From: Chromera velia
Lineage: Eukaryota; Sar; Chromeraceae
Direction: 5' to 3'
Length of the DNA stretch: 39,387 bases
Assembly (NCBI GenBank): GCA_018398765.1
Contig: JAHBMJ010005785.1
Span: 6,827 to 46,213, forward strand
Shown here: piece after piece, positions 13,401 through 23,818 of the stretch
Layout of the letters: the number at the start of each line of letters is the position of its first letter
How positions within the stretch are numbered: position 1 is the first letter of the stretch
The notes under the pieces: generated by a model
Database searches by the model: none
Told to the model about the DNA's origin: nothing
Seen by the model: the letters and a program-made list of their open reading frames with translations, nothing else
Program-made: the position numbers and the translations under genes

Positions 13401-14076
13401 CTCTCCTCTATCTGTGTTCCTGTCTTTAATCTGGGTCCCTGCAGCGGCTGAAGAAGCTCGCCGATGTCGCCGCGTTCCGGGAAAGGAGGCTCCAGGTTGG
13501 TCTATGAATTCAGTTTCATACAGAAGTCTTTTTCATACAGAAACATGTATGAAAGTGAATGAAGGCTCTAGGTTGGTCCGAGAAGGAGTTTTCTGGGAAG
13601 GGAGGGGAGAAGAAAGGAGTGCGTCTGCATATCGGTATGCATTCCCGGGGCCTACTTTTGAGGTTGCTCATCCTTTACCGCTCCTTGATTGACGTCGAAG
13701 CATGATGATTCCGCTGCAGCTTGGAAAGGATGGATGCATCGATAGAAGGCATGCGTGTATTAAGAGCACATGTAATTCGCACCTACACAAAACAATATTG
13801 CAGGAGCGCATTCAGCAGTTAGAGGAGGAGCGACAGGCAGAGGAGGCCGCGTTGAAGGAGGAGCAGGAGAGGGAGAGGAGACGGAGGAGACGCAACGAGG
13901 AGCTGAAGAAGAAAATTGCAGAGCATCACGCAGCCAGACAATCAAGGTGAGAGAGAATTGAGGTGGAGAAATGACATGAGAAGTAGACAATCTTGAAAGG
14001 CAAGAGGCAAAAACGGTCTGGTCTTGAAGTCTGGCCGCATAAATGGGGTCCTTATTCTCTCTCTCAGTGTCTGCCT

Positions 14077-14115
<39 letters not shown>

Positions 14116-15530
14116 TGTGTGTGTCTCACACACACACTCTTCGATCCTTTCAGGATTTCGCAGGATTATCTGCGAAAGAGGTCGAATAAAAACTCATGGA
14201 AATGGAGTGAAAGAGAATTGCAATGGAAGACAAGGAATAGATAGAAGTCTGCGAACGAGACTGAGAATGTGCTGATTGAGTCTCTCTCCTCTCTTTGTGT
14301 GGGTGCAGGTGGGGGGACGAGGAAGCGGAAGAACGGAAAAAGCAAGAGAAGGAAAAGGACAACAGAGCAAAAAGGTCAGTGAATGAAATCTACCTCTGTC
14401 GGTTCTCCCTCTCACCTTCTCACTCTCTTTTGCTTTCGTTTTTTCTACGTTCCTGTGTGATACAGAGGAATGGGATTTCATTCTTGTTCCCAATGAGATC
14501 CCTCGCTGGCGTCATGAAGGCAGTCAATCCTCATGGAGGCTCCTCTTTTCATTCAATGCAGAGAGAAGACTGCGGAGCTCCGACTGCAACACCTGAGGGC
14601 GGTCGAGAAGGACAAGGAGAGGGAAAAGGAGACGGCGAGGTTGCAAAAGAGGTCGGCAAGCTAGGCGGTGTAATTGACGGTACGCAAGCAGGCGTGTGTG
14701 CACGTGTGGGGGGGGAGTTGTGGGCTGCATGTGGGGGGGGAGGGAGTGTGGAGTCCAATCAGTCATGAAGTGTGCATGAATGTGCAGACAGATGCCGGAA
14801 CTCACATGTATGCATCGTGCGAATGCTTGAATGGACTCGCATGGCCGTGCCTGCCTGTCTACCTGTATGTCTGTGCAGGTCAAGCAACCAGACAGAGCAG
14901 GAGGCGGTGAGTCTGGTCTTCCGTGCGACCCCAGCTGGAACTGCGGACGCGTCAGAGGGGGGGAGGGGGGGGTTGGGATCGGCGAACAAAGGGGGGGGGA
15001 AGGAGAGCGGCAGGGGCCCCGGCACAGGTATGGTGTTGAGGAATGCCGGGGCCCTAGTTGTGGCCCCATCCCAGCAGGGGTCTACCAGGCGTCAGACCCT
15101 TCCGAGTCGTGTGAAGCCGTCGGGGTCTGTGGGAGGAGGAAAGGGGGGTGGCAAGGGGAGTAGGCCTTTGAAGGCTGCTTTCATGAGGGAGGTGCGGGCC
15201 ATTTCGGACACATACGGTCTCACTCCTGCAGACTTTGTAGCGTTGTGTGCAAAAAAGGAGAAGGAACTCGGCACCCCCCCTTCCCGTCTACCCTTTCCCG
15301 TCTCTTCGATCGGGGGAGAATCTGAAGATCCGTCAGTTGCTCTACCCGACGAAAATTCCATAAACGGAAAGGAGGGCGTTGCATCTGCAGAAGCGTCCCC
15401 GTTGATGTTTTTTGACGTTGTGCAAGGAGTGCAAGGCGAAGAAGACACGGGGGGCGGCGGTGGTTGTGACGCAGAGGGTGCGCATCATCCTGTAGGGGTC
15501 TCTGAAGCTCTCATAGAAGGTGTAAATTGA
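4107..15530 (+). CDS. Divergent kinesin-like protein, N-terminal motor domain
   Basis: Exons: 4107-4255, 4549-4673, 4903-5033, 5433-5707, 5870-6155, 6428-6535 (or -6502), 6698-6792, 7103-7480, 7643-7886, 8239-8382, 8615-8770, 9112-9315, 9630-9671, 9853-10167, 10458-10517, 10717-10895, 11217-11320, 11515-11671, 11906-12154, 12409-12466 (tentative), 12686-12784, 13130-13174, 13445-13495, 13804-13946, 14309-14374, 14562-14651, 14879-15530. They join in one frame of about 1,534 codons. Motor landmarks in order: TFARVRPL, VFGPKSGNSELF, P-loop GAIGSGKSH (residues 89-97), VVEIFDGKVTDLL, switch I region GNLSRST (about 402-408), switch II region DLSSFQ (about 505-510), LTRLLAPLF, VIAHVSPAPS. The motor is spread over about 640 residues because of low-complexity insertions; about 340 is usual. 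The rest is charged, with Glu/Arg coiled-coil-like stretches in exons 24-26 and a Gly-rich tail. Switch I and II depart from SSRSH and DLAGSE, so ATPase activity is doubtful. The start could lie further upstream. Confidence 0.82.
5344..5419. repeat. (CT)n-(GT)n microsatellite
   Basis: A run of CT dinucleotides passes directly into GT dinucleotides and ends 13 bases before kinesin exon 4, so it occupies the place of the polypyrimidine tract of that acceptor. Confidence 0.9.
6138..6275. mobile_element. Inverted-repeat element with 29-bp flanking duplication (locus B), kinesin exon 5 donor
   Basis: Perfect 29-bp direct repeats at 6138-6166 and 6247-6275 each hold the last 18 bases of exon 5, the donor GTCGGT and 5 further intron bases. 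The 80-bp element between them starts TGCGTTTATTTTCACACAG and ends in the inverse of GCATTCATTTTCATACAG. Splicing from the left copy (exon end 6155) keeps the frame. Reading through to the right copy meets a stop inside the element. Confidence 0.8.
6343..6411. repeat. (AC)n microsatellite before kinesin exon 6
   Basis: An AC dinucleotide run with a few G substitutions, followed by a short CTTTTCTCTTGTTG tract and exon 6 at 6428. Confidence 0.9.
7839..8007. mobile_element. Inverted-repeat element with 53-bp flanking duplication (locus C), kinesin exon 9 donor
   Basis: Perfect 53-bp direct repeats at 7839-7891 and 7955-8007 each carry 48 bases of exon 9 coding sequence plus GTCAG of the donor. 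The 63-bp element between them starts TGCATTTACTTTCATACAG and its right end is a degraded inverse of that sequence. The exon copy inside the intron keeps full identity, so the event looks recent. Confidence 0.8.
8340..8497. mobile_element. Inverted-repeat element with 52-bp flanking duplication (locus D), kinesin exon 10 donor
   Basis: Direct repeats of 52 bp at 8340-8391 and 8446-8497 differ at one base and contain the end of exon 10 plus the donor GTCAGTCAG. The 54-bp element between them contains TGCATTTATTTTCATACA near its left end and a degraded inverse copy at its right end. The next intron after locus C carries this second insertion of the same design. Confidence 0.78.
10397..10454. 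repeat. (GT)n microsatellite before kinesin exon 15
   Basis: A GT run leads straight into GCAG and exon 15 at 10458 with no separate pyrimidine tract. Confidence 0.9.
13487..13578. mobile_element. Inverted-repeat element with about 16-bp flanking duplication (locus E), kinesin exon 23 donor
   Basis: Direct repeats AGGCTCCAGGTTGGTC (13487-13502) and AGGCTCTAGGTTGGTC (13563-13578) hold the end of exon 23 and its donor GTTGGT. The 60-bp element between them has TTCAGTTTCATACAG on the left and the inverse of TTCACTTTCATACA on the right. It is the shortest duplication of the set. Confidence 0.65.
14081..14124. repeat. (GT)n microsatellite in kinesin intron 24
   Basis: A GT run with one interruption and a short CA run after it, forming a potential hairpin. 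It lies inside the intron between exons 24 and 25. Confidence 0.85.
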
Positions 15531-16130
15531 AAGAAAGTATTTTTTGTGTTGAATCTTTTGCTTTTTTTCAGACTTAAATTTTTCAAATTTAAGATAACAT
15601 TAATTGCAGGATTGTTCTTTTATCCATTTCTTTGTAAAACTATTGGAATGTGCAATTAATCATTAGATTGAAACCGTATGTAATTAAGGTTTTCATTAAG
15701 ATCTGAGTTTTCAATTTTGAAATTCCGCAATTAAACATTTATTATTATTACTCGTCTAGTCATTCATTTACACTCATTTTTCTAGTTCTACTATTCGTAG
15801 CATCAGCAATTATACTAGCAATTATAATTGACTGAATACTAAGCCGCACATTATCAGTAATAATAAACAATTTTAAGGGGAAAATGTTCAATCTGTCCAT
15901 ATTTATCTATATTTACAATCTTGTTAAAAACGGTTAAAAGTCCGTTGAAACTCCTTTTCTCCCAACTTTTTCTTCTTATTGTCATATCTGTTGAACACCA
16001 ACTTCAAGTCATTTTAATACATGTAAACTTCATAGATCTTCATAGCTAATCTTGTTTCATTGAAGAGGTTTTGCTGTGGCTTTCTCAATTAATTTATCTT
16101 AAGTATAATCTCTCACACCCAGACTGCGGC
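15531..16130. other. AT-rich island downstream of the kinesin-like gene
   Basis: Strongly AT-rich noncoding sequence begins almost at the kinesin stop codon, in sharp contrast to the flanking genes. It includes a perfect 9-bp-arm hairpin, CTTAAATTT TTC AAATTTAAG, at 15573-15593. No open frame or known element was recognised. Confidence 0.6.
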
Positions 16131-16598
16131 CCTCTAACCCACTTGGCACCAGTTGCCCTCCGTGTTACAGTTTTTTGCATGTAAACCTTTTTTTTGCACC
16201 TGAATCACCATGCACGTTGGGGGGGAATCGCCGTACACAGGCCGGGTTTTGAAAAATGGAATGATGATGATATTGAGCTCACCGCCCGGTCCTTGAAAAA
16301 TGGAAAGGTGACGTTGTGGGCCCGGTGCATGGCAACACCGGCCCGCGCCGCCCCCGAGGCCGCCGGGCCGCCGCCCGCCGTGGGCCGAATCTAGCCCATG
16401 CATGAAGGATTCTATCCTGTTCTGTTGGCAATCTAAAGCTGGTGTTCTGTGCTGTGTTCCGCGTTCAGTTCACTCCGACAATCTCCGACAGCACACCCCG
16501 ATTGCACATTTCGCAAGCAGTCCCTCGCAACAACAATCGGAGAAATCTGCAGAGAACTGACAGAAATCTTCACGCAGAGAAAAAGAGGATCTCCACCC
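16131..16598. promoter_or_regulatory. GC-rich block and probable 5' region of the multipass membrane protein gene
   Basis: After the AT-rich island the sequence turns GC-rich, peaking at about 16315-16385, with a CCGGTG/CACCGG inverted repeat and two copies of TTGAAAAATGGAA about 45 bases apart. The frame of the next gene is open from about 16449, and an acceptor-like GTTCAG ends near 16468, so a leader intron is possible. Confidence 0.35.
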
Positions 16599-19500
16599 AT
16601 GGAGGGACTTGTCGAAGTTGAGGACTCTCGGAGTTTGAGTAGATGCTTCTCCCAGGAGAGTCTCAGATCAGCCGTGCAAGATCTGTTGCGTGTGGGGAAC
16701 TATCACTCTGATGTTGGGCCCCTAGGCTCGCGGCATGAGGAGACGGATGACGTCTCAGAAAGAAACAAAGATGATGGAGACGGCGTTGATGGAGGACCGA
16801 ACAGTGAGGTGAGTTACTGCAAGTCTCCTCATCTGAGCGTGATTCGGCAGTTCCTTTGACGTCCCTCCTTGCGTGCTCTTTCCGCCTTTTCTCAGGATTC
16901 ATCCGCGCGAGGGGGGCCCGACTCTTCGGCAGAGGAGAACTTTCATGCGAACAGAGACGGAGACGGAATCGAAAAGCAGAAGTCATCGGCAAGCGTGGGG
17001 CCAGCTGTCTGTGCCGGTGTCGTGCCATCTGGCCATTCGTCTCCTGAGTTTGGAAAAACGGGGGATGGAAGAGATGAGGATGAAGGTCTCGTGGATGAGG
17101 AAGGTGGGGTGATTCCTCGTCCCATGGTCTCTTCAGATTGTGCATCTACAGATCTGGAGGGAGGGGGGGGGGGGGGACGTGAGGGGGGAGCTCTTTGTGA
17201 TCAGCAAGAGAGGCTTAGTGTGGATGTTGCGGGAAGGATAGAGGGACAGAGTCAAGGCACAAGACAGATCCATCGTCCTGCCAGTGGTCCCTCTTTTGCT
17301 GTGGTGAGGGTGCGCTCGTTCTGCTGTCGGAGACGGGTCGTCTTCTTGGACTCAGATCTGCAGATCACATCGCATTTGTACGCGTTCTTCGTGCTGTCAC
17401 TAGCCTTTACGTTCAGCGCAGCTTTCGCGGCTGCTGTTGCAAGTGCAGGGGGCTCTCCTTTTTTCTATCTGTTATTCTCTCCTTTTCTCTCCTACGGAAT
17501 TTACGCTCTCCTCACTCTGTTCCGACATTCTAGTCAAAAAGGAGTTTCCAGGAGATTTCGTCGAGAGATTCTGGCTACTGTGGGGGGGTTTGTGTTGTCA
17601 GCTGTCTTTTTGTCAGTATTTGTCTCTCACGAGAAGCAGGCCCTGCATTTGTTTTTCTTCGGAACCATTGCAGTCCCAATCGTCTGGGGTCTGTTAATTC
17701 CCCTCTTCCAACTGCCCTGTCTCTTCCTCATACCTCTGTCGGTTACAGACCGTTTTGTCTCTCTGTTCGCCTATCTGGCCCTACTCGCATCCGCAGGAGC
17801 GGTAGTGATTGGAGCAACGAGGGGGTCGGGTTTTGACCTTAACAAAGACGTAGAGAGTGGGCACACACGCACGCCAATTTTCGGTTTGCTTTTCGTGCTC
17901 ACTGGTTTTCTCGTGTTTCCAACTGCCAATTTTGTTCGCCGTTCCATTCCTCGGCAGTTCACGGAGGGGCAGGTCGAAGAGATGAGGGCAGAAGGAAGTG
18001 GGTTCTTTTGGTCGAGAGTTGAGATTGATCTTTTGAGAGAAAAGGAGGGGCTGGAAGGAGGCTCCAGAGAAAAGGAAGGCATTAGCGGGGATCAGACCGC
18101 TGCTGACGGTCAAGAAAATGGTCAGATGAGAAATCTCTCACAGAGTGGAGGGAACAGAGGGAGGGTTCTGTTGCAAGTACAGCGAATCAGTTGGAGGGGG
18201 GAGGCAGGAATCGACAAACGGGGATGGGGGGGGAAGGTGAAGATGATCAGGTGAAAGGAGAACCGACGGGCGTCAAGGGTTTGTTTGCTCGTGTGGGGCG
18301 CCGAGTGGAGAAAATCTGGGGTCCCCCTCACCACCGGAACAAGGAGCGATTCTTCTTTGCCCTGGGGACGTTCATGTTGGTGTTTGACTTCTTGACAGAT
18401 GCGTTTGTGGGAGGGACTTTGTTGGGGATTGGGGATAGGTTGGATAGGGCAGAGGGGAAGGGAGAAGAGACGGGAAAGTTTATTGCGTTTGGTTTTACTG
18501 TCAGCTGTCTTGCCCAGCTCGACCTGGCTAATCTGTGGCTGCTGCGGCGCGACGTCAGGGCGCCGCTTTGTGAGATGGTGGGAGGGCTCCCTCCCTCTCG
18601 CACAAGTCTGGTAAGACTCGTTGCGTTCGTTCTTTCACTGAACGAACTGTTGATTCTTGCCCTCACTGCCTTCAGTTTCTCCCAATTTAGGGGGTGGGCT
18701 CTTGGAATGTCCATCACCACAACGGTTTTGGGGGTTTTGTGGAAACTCCTACAATTCCTTCTGTCTGCCTGCAAGAGAAACAAAGAAGAAACTGGAGGCA
18801 GTAGACAGGGGGCGATAGAGACAGTGTCAACGTGTTCAGCGTGCGGTTCTGTTCTCTCGAAAGGGCATTGGTTTTGCCCCAATTGCGGTTCTGCAACGGT
18901 TGCAGACAGAGTGCAAAACTCAACGGAAGACTCCCTCAGCATTACTCCCTCAGTCTCCGCCTCTGCTTCTGCCTTCTCATACGCAGCTCAGAAGCACTGC
19001 TTTCTCCGGGCGCAAGAGAGACAGAGCCAGACAAGCAGAATCAGCCTCAGCACCGCAGCAAGCCAATCTCAAACACCGCAGCTCAATCAGTCCACAAGCT
19101 CTTCAGGAGTAAAACCACCAACAGCCCTGTCCGCCCCCCCACACGCATTCAACCCTCCTTCCTCTTCCTCTTCCGTTCAGCATCACATGATGCAAGGCAG
19201 TCACAGGCACCCTCAAAGCTTTCACTGTCAGGCGGCAGGAAAGCTCCGGGTGGAATCTTCCTCTTTCCCTGAGAGCACCTGTCTGCACAGAAGCAAGGGA
19301 AACTTTCCTCTCACGATGCCTCGCGAACTTGAAGAACTGGTCAGTCGTTTTGGTTCCTTATTCTTTAGATTGCACGGAAAGAGGTTGCTTTGGTTCTTTG
19401 TGGTTTTGAGGTCTTCTCTCTTCCGTGTATGTGCGGTGTTTGTCCGTTGCCGGCATTTGTCTCCTTCCTGCACACTTCTTCACCCTTTCTTTCCATCAAT

Positions 19501-20210
19501 TGACGCTGTGAGGAAAGACAACACACTTCGCTCGCCGAGTCCCTTCCATTCAATCGACCTCTCCTCTCAAACTCGTCTGCTCTGTCAACTCTTCCTGCTG
19601 GCTTGTCGGTAGGAACTAGAGCTAGAAAATCCGTCTGAAAAATAGTGACGGGATATTTTGACACTCTCTCATCGTGCCGGCAGCCTCAACTGAGAAGTGA
19701 AGCCTTCCTCTTCCTTCGATATGTATTTTTGTTTTGACGTCTGACTGCATGACCCTTCTCATGCTGCAGGTTTCCCCTGAGGTGTGGAGGGAGACCGTTG
19801 TGCCCATTAACAGAACCCCTGCTTGGTACTGGTTGGTCCCTGTTTCCTACTGCTTCCCCTTCCTTCTCTTTGCCGACCGCACAAGCTCCACACTGGACGT
19901 CTTTTTAATGCTTTTCTTCATCTGGATTCCTGTCAGCATTTGCGTCATGCAGTGCTGTCTGGGTCCGATGACCCGTCGTCGTGTGTGTGCGCACGTGAGC
20001 CGGATGAACTCCCAATACTGGCACGGGACGCTGGAACACGAAAGGTCCCGATGCTTGCGGCAGGGGGCAGCTCTGGTGATAGACGTTCAGCGCATTCGTT
20101 CCTTCGGGGGGCCACACAGAGTTCCCCCCCAGCAGGTGCCGATGGCTCTGCCGGGAATGCATTGCCCCCAGGGACAGGTGTTTGTGATCAGTACCCCTCA
20201 GATGATGTGA
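16599..20210 (+). CDS. Large multipass membrane protein with zinc-ribbon motif; one frame break
   Basis: Exons: 16599-16808, 16896-19339, 19770-20210, joined in phase 0 by GTGAGT and GTCAGT donors. The middle exon changes frame near an 8-G run at 18226-18235: one frame is open up to a TGA at 18252-18254, another is open from before 18191. One extra G would give a single product of about 1,031 residues. The N-terminal part is acidic and low-complexity. A first half has about six hydrophobic spans (for example LYAFFVLSLAFTFSAAF, LFFFGTIAVPIVWGLLI), a second half has four (for example FFFALGTFMLVFDFL). Next come a zinc ribbon, CSACG...CPNCG, a Ser/Gln-rich linker, and two final spans in the last exon. 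I do not recognise the family; a transporter, channel or receptor is possible. The ATG at 16599 is the first Met in the open frame. Confidence 0.6.
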
Positions 20211-22408
20211 GATTGGAGAGAGAGAGCAGGACGGACGGAAGAAAGGAATAAATCGACACTCCGTTGGTTTGAGAACGTGAAACGAGGAAAGGGGGGGAGG
20301 AATAAATCGACACTCCGTTGGTTTGAGAACGTGAAACGAGGAAATGGAGGCATAAGGCACCCTTGAGTATGTACACACCTGTGTACGTGTCCGTGTGTGA
20401 TTAAGAGAGAGAAAGAGGGAGATGAAGAGAAAGAGAGAGAGACAGACAGAGGGAGAGAGAGATAGAGAGATAGAGGGACGAAGACAGACAGTTTATTTAA
20501 GCGTATGTATGCGTGTGAATAAGATCTTGAGTCTGCATCTGCATCTCCCCGCCGCCCCCCCTCTGTGAATGATATTGATATTCCTCGCAATGCATGGGGG
20601 CACTTGCATGATAGCGAATGAATCAATAAAAAGTTCCCAGGTAAATGTCAGAAATCCAAGTCGACCTGACGCAGCGTACAACAAAAGGGATAGAATGCGA
20701 GCGTAGTGCTCAGTTCTCTTTTCTCTTCTCGTTTATGAGTTCAGGTCAGTGTCGTTGAGAGATTGTACTTTTGTGCGCGTTTGTGAACCGTGTGGGTTCA
20801 CTGTGACGCAGGGTTGGGTTTGCTGGATGGCTGAGTCCGGTTCTGCTTTGCTTTTTCCACTTTGGGCGTGCTTCTATATGCACTGCCCGTGCACATCCCA
20901 TGCAGTCAGGAGGCCAGAGGAACGAAAGACAGCGGGGTGTAACGGGATTTTTTTCGTCGATTGACATTTGCTTTTTCTCTCTAAAAAAGGCTCGTGCGTA
21001 GACATGTAGATGCGTGCAAAAGCCTCGTTGGGGGGCGCACAAATTTAAGGAAAAGGGAGCAGCAAGACCAAAATGAGAGAGGTGTTTAATGTATGGATTC
21101 ACGCACTGGCTGGAAATGCCGTTTTCGTCTCTCGAAGACATTTTGGAAGAATGAGAGCGCGATTGCTTGTTTTGCAGTAGAACTCGCACTGTTTTGTCGC
21201 ACATGCGAGTCGAGATGCGAGTTTTCCGAGAAAGTCGAGCTTTCAACTTAAAGTTTGAATGAGCATTCTGGTTTAGATTAATTAGATTCTGGTTGGTACT
21301 GGTTAAGATTTTCTTGGTTTTATGCCCAACAAATCTAGGAACAAATCCATTTTGTTCTGCTCTCTAATCTGCTCTGGATTTTAAGTTTGTGTATTAAAAT
21401 TTACTTTGAAAATTCACCCATAATTGATTAATTATTCCCCTAACGAAGTGTGGTGCAGTAGCTAGCTTCTTGTACGGGGCTCATATGGTATAAGAAGTTC
21501 TGTCATGCAAGGTTGTTACATCCAGATGCTTTTCTACAGGCTCTTATGCAGAGACTTGGCTAATTGCTGACTGCATGCATGTGACTGCATTAATTGCATG
21601 GAGCCGGCTACGGACACAAGCTCACTCGTTATGCGCGCACTCTAAGGATCCTGACATGACTTGACACTCTAGGATCCCACAATGCTACGATTCCGACTTA
21701 TAACTAGACTTTGAATGAGATTCTAGTTTTAATTTTATACAAGTTTTATGATCAATATCGAAATTGATTGATTAACTGATTGATGGATTTTTCTTGAATA
21801 TCTGAGTCCTTTAGTTATTACTCAGTTGTTCTCTAATGCTAAACACGTAAGCACATCATAAGCACAGACTGATACCTTAATTTTAAAAATTACTTATGAT
21901 TGATTGATTGATTGGTTCCGCGCTAGGCCTTCCCGCTATGTCAAGGTGTCGCCAACACATGCTATGACAGCTATATACATGTTCTAGTGTATGCTATCAT
22001 TGCTATGGTCTTCTTCATTACAGCTAGCCATTAGAAAATCGGTGCTTTAAATTGGCTATGACGCTGCTGCCTCTCATCTAGCTTCTCCTGCAGAAACTCA
22101 TCAAATCTTTTGACACCTTTTCAAACGAATTAGTACCCGGTAGACTTACAAATAAACTGATGAATTGCTCCGTAGACAAATCCGCGCGACCCTCATTGGG
22201 TGTCATTAACACGCTATAAACAAACACCGCCCCCCTCCTTTCCCTTCTCGACCGCGGCGCAGTCTCTCCTCCTGGGACTGCCTTTGCGATGACACAAGAC
22301 ACAAAACGCGCAATACAAAACCCCCAGCCCTCTTCATATTCTCTCTGCGATCCTGATAACAACAACCCTGTCGAAGAGACAAGAACCCCCTCTCCTTTTC
22401 CTTCCCTC
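20211..22408. other. Convergent intergenic region with an AT-rich island
   Basis: Lies between the 3' ends of two convergent genes. It holds a 47-bp duplication (20244-20344), a GA-rich run at about 20405-20475, and an AT-rich island at about 21245-22080 with repeated ATTGATTG and CTGGTTA-type motifs. Open frames here have no recognisable domain. The stretch from 22080 to 22408 may belong to the 3' UTR of the RS-rich gene. Confidence 0.5.
20244..20344. repeat. 47-bp direct duplication around a G-run
   Basis: Two identical 47-bp copies (20244-20290 and 20298-20344) are separated only by GGGGGGG. They lie just after the stop codon of the multipass membrane protein, so probably in its 3' UTR. 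Confidence 0.85.
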
Positions 22409-23818
22409 TCACAGGTGCCCAATCTTTGACTTGAAGTCGCAGGAGAACTTCTGGAGAAGCTCGTCGGATCGAAGGGCCAAACGGCCCAGGGGGTCCAGGT
22501 AGGGGATCTGAAGGGGATCTGTCTCAGGGTGCTGGTGGGTCCTCTGTCCATCCCTCTTTCTGCCTCTGTCACTGTCTCTCTCCCTTTCTTTTCCTCTGTC
22601 TCTGTCCCTTTCTCTTTCGTGACGGTCGGCATGCCGACCGTGCTTTCTTTCCTTTTCCCTCTCCCTCCCTCTCTCTGTGTGATGTTTGTCCCTTCCTCTG
22701 TCTCTGTCTGGGTGCCTTTCCCTGTCCCTGTGCTTTTCCCGGTCTCTCTTCCCGTCTTTCTCTGCACGTCTCTCTGTGTGGTTGTCCCTTTCTCCCTCTC
22801 TGTGCCTTTCTCCATCCCTGTCTCTGCGCCTCTCCCTCTCTCTCTCCCCCCTGTCGACGCCACGTCCTCCGTGCCCGTCTCCCCTTTCCTTTTCCCGCTC
22901 TCGGCGCTTTCTCCCCTCCTCAGCGTCACGCTTCCGTTCCCCCTCTCTCGCGTTCCCTCGCCAATCGGAAGAACGGGAAGAGACTGCATGGGGACCGGAG
23001 CTGGACCCAAGACGAACTTGTGACCTCTTTTCATTTAGACTTTTCGAGGAGGAGGAAGACGAAGAAGAAGACGAAGAAGAAGAGAGTGGACGCTGTCTTC
23101 CCGTCTCTCTTTTGCGTGGGGGGGAGATGTCGCGACTAGTGTCTCTGTCTGATTCATCACTGCTGCTGCTACTGCTACTGCTGGAAGAATGACGGCGTTT
23201 GGCTTTCTCTTTTCGGGCCTTGAATTTCCTTTCCCTTTCCTTACCGTGAGACTTCTTGCTTTTCTTGCGATCGGATTCCCTTTGCATCGTTCTCTTTTGC
23301 TCTTTTCTTTTTCGTTTCGAGCGATCACCACGAGGAGCATGCTCCTTTTCTCTCTTCCGTCTCTTCGCCTCTCTTCCCGCATCACCGTCTCCATCTTCCT
23401 CTTCGCTCTTCACCCTCTTCTCACCAGCCGTCTCTCTGTCTCTCCTCTCCCCCCCCCTCTCGTGGTCTCTGCCCTTTGACGAATCATCAGAAGACGACGA
23501 ATCCTCTGAACTTGCGCCGTCTACGTCAGAAGAAGACGAGGACGAGGAAGAAGAACATGGAGACGAGAGGGCGGGGAGGGGGGGGAGGGGAACGACTTGC
23601 GTGCACACAAAGGGACCAACCAGGCCTGTTCCTGCTCCACCGTCAGCACCCAAATTACCTTCCAACCCTCTGACGGGATGGGGCCTCTGGGCTTTCGCGT
23701 CAGGGCCACTTGGTTGGACAGTCATCGCTGCCTCTAGTGCCGCCATAGGATCTATTGAGGTACCCTTCTGGGCTGTCCCTGCGGGCAGACGCTCATCATC
23801 TGACTCAAAGTCCTCCAT
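22409..23818 (-). CDS. RS/RD-rich nuclear protein, probably splicing-associated
   Basis: A single open frame of 469 residues from the ATG at 23818. The N-terminal 60 residues are acidic then mixed (MEDFESDDERLPAG). Several Ser runs of 8-15 alternate with Lys/Arg/Glu blocks, followed by a long region of RD, RE, RH and ER dipeptides (about residues 250-420). A non-repetitive end contains DPLGRLALRSDELLQKF. Such alternating Arg/Asp/Ser regions are known from SR-related splicing and mRNA-processing proteins, so a nuclear role is likely, but no RRM, helicase or zinc finger is visible and the exact family cannot be named. The last coding bases, CACCTGTGAGAG, contain a donor-like GTGAGA, so a further 3' exon cannot be excluded. 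The opposite strand shows long open frames that are shadows of this composition. Confidence 0.7.
   Translation of the reverse strand: MEDFESDDERLPAGTAQKGTSIDPMAALEAAMTVQPSGPDAKAQRPHPVRGLEGNLGADGGAGTGLVGPFVCTQVVPLPPLPALSSPCSSSSSSSSSDVDGASSEDSSSSDDSSKGRDHERGGERRDRETAGEKRVKSEEEDGDGDAGREAKRRKREKEHAPRGDRSKRKRKEQKRTMQRESDRKKSKKSHGKERERKFKARKEKAKRRHSSSSSSSSSSDESDRDTSRDISPPRKRETGRQRPLSSSSSSSSSSSSSKSLNEKRSQVRLGSSSGPHAVSSRSSDWRGNAREGERKRDAEEGRKRREREKERGDGHGGRGVDRGERERERRRDRDGERHREGERDNHTERRAEKDGKRDREKHRDRERHPDRDRGRDKHHTERGREREKERKHGRHADRHERERDRDRGKERERDSDRGRKRDGQRTHQHPETDPLQIPYLDPLGRLALRSDELLQKFSCDFKSKIGHL

Noticed and set aside
20746-21246. Minus-strand frame of 166 codons in the convergent intergenic region
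   Set aside because: No domain, no compositional sign of coding, no splice partners.
22078-23034. Minus-strand frame of 318 codons overlapping the RS-rich gene
   Set aside because: It is the out-of-phase reading of the same Arg/Glu/Asp repeat. The chosen frame has a good ATG and a longer non-repetitive N-terminus.
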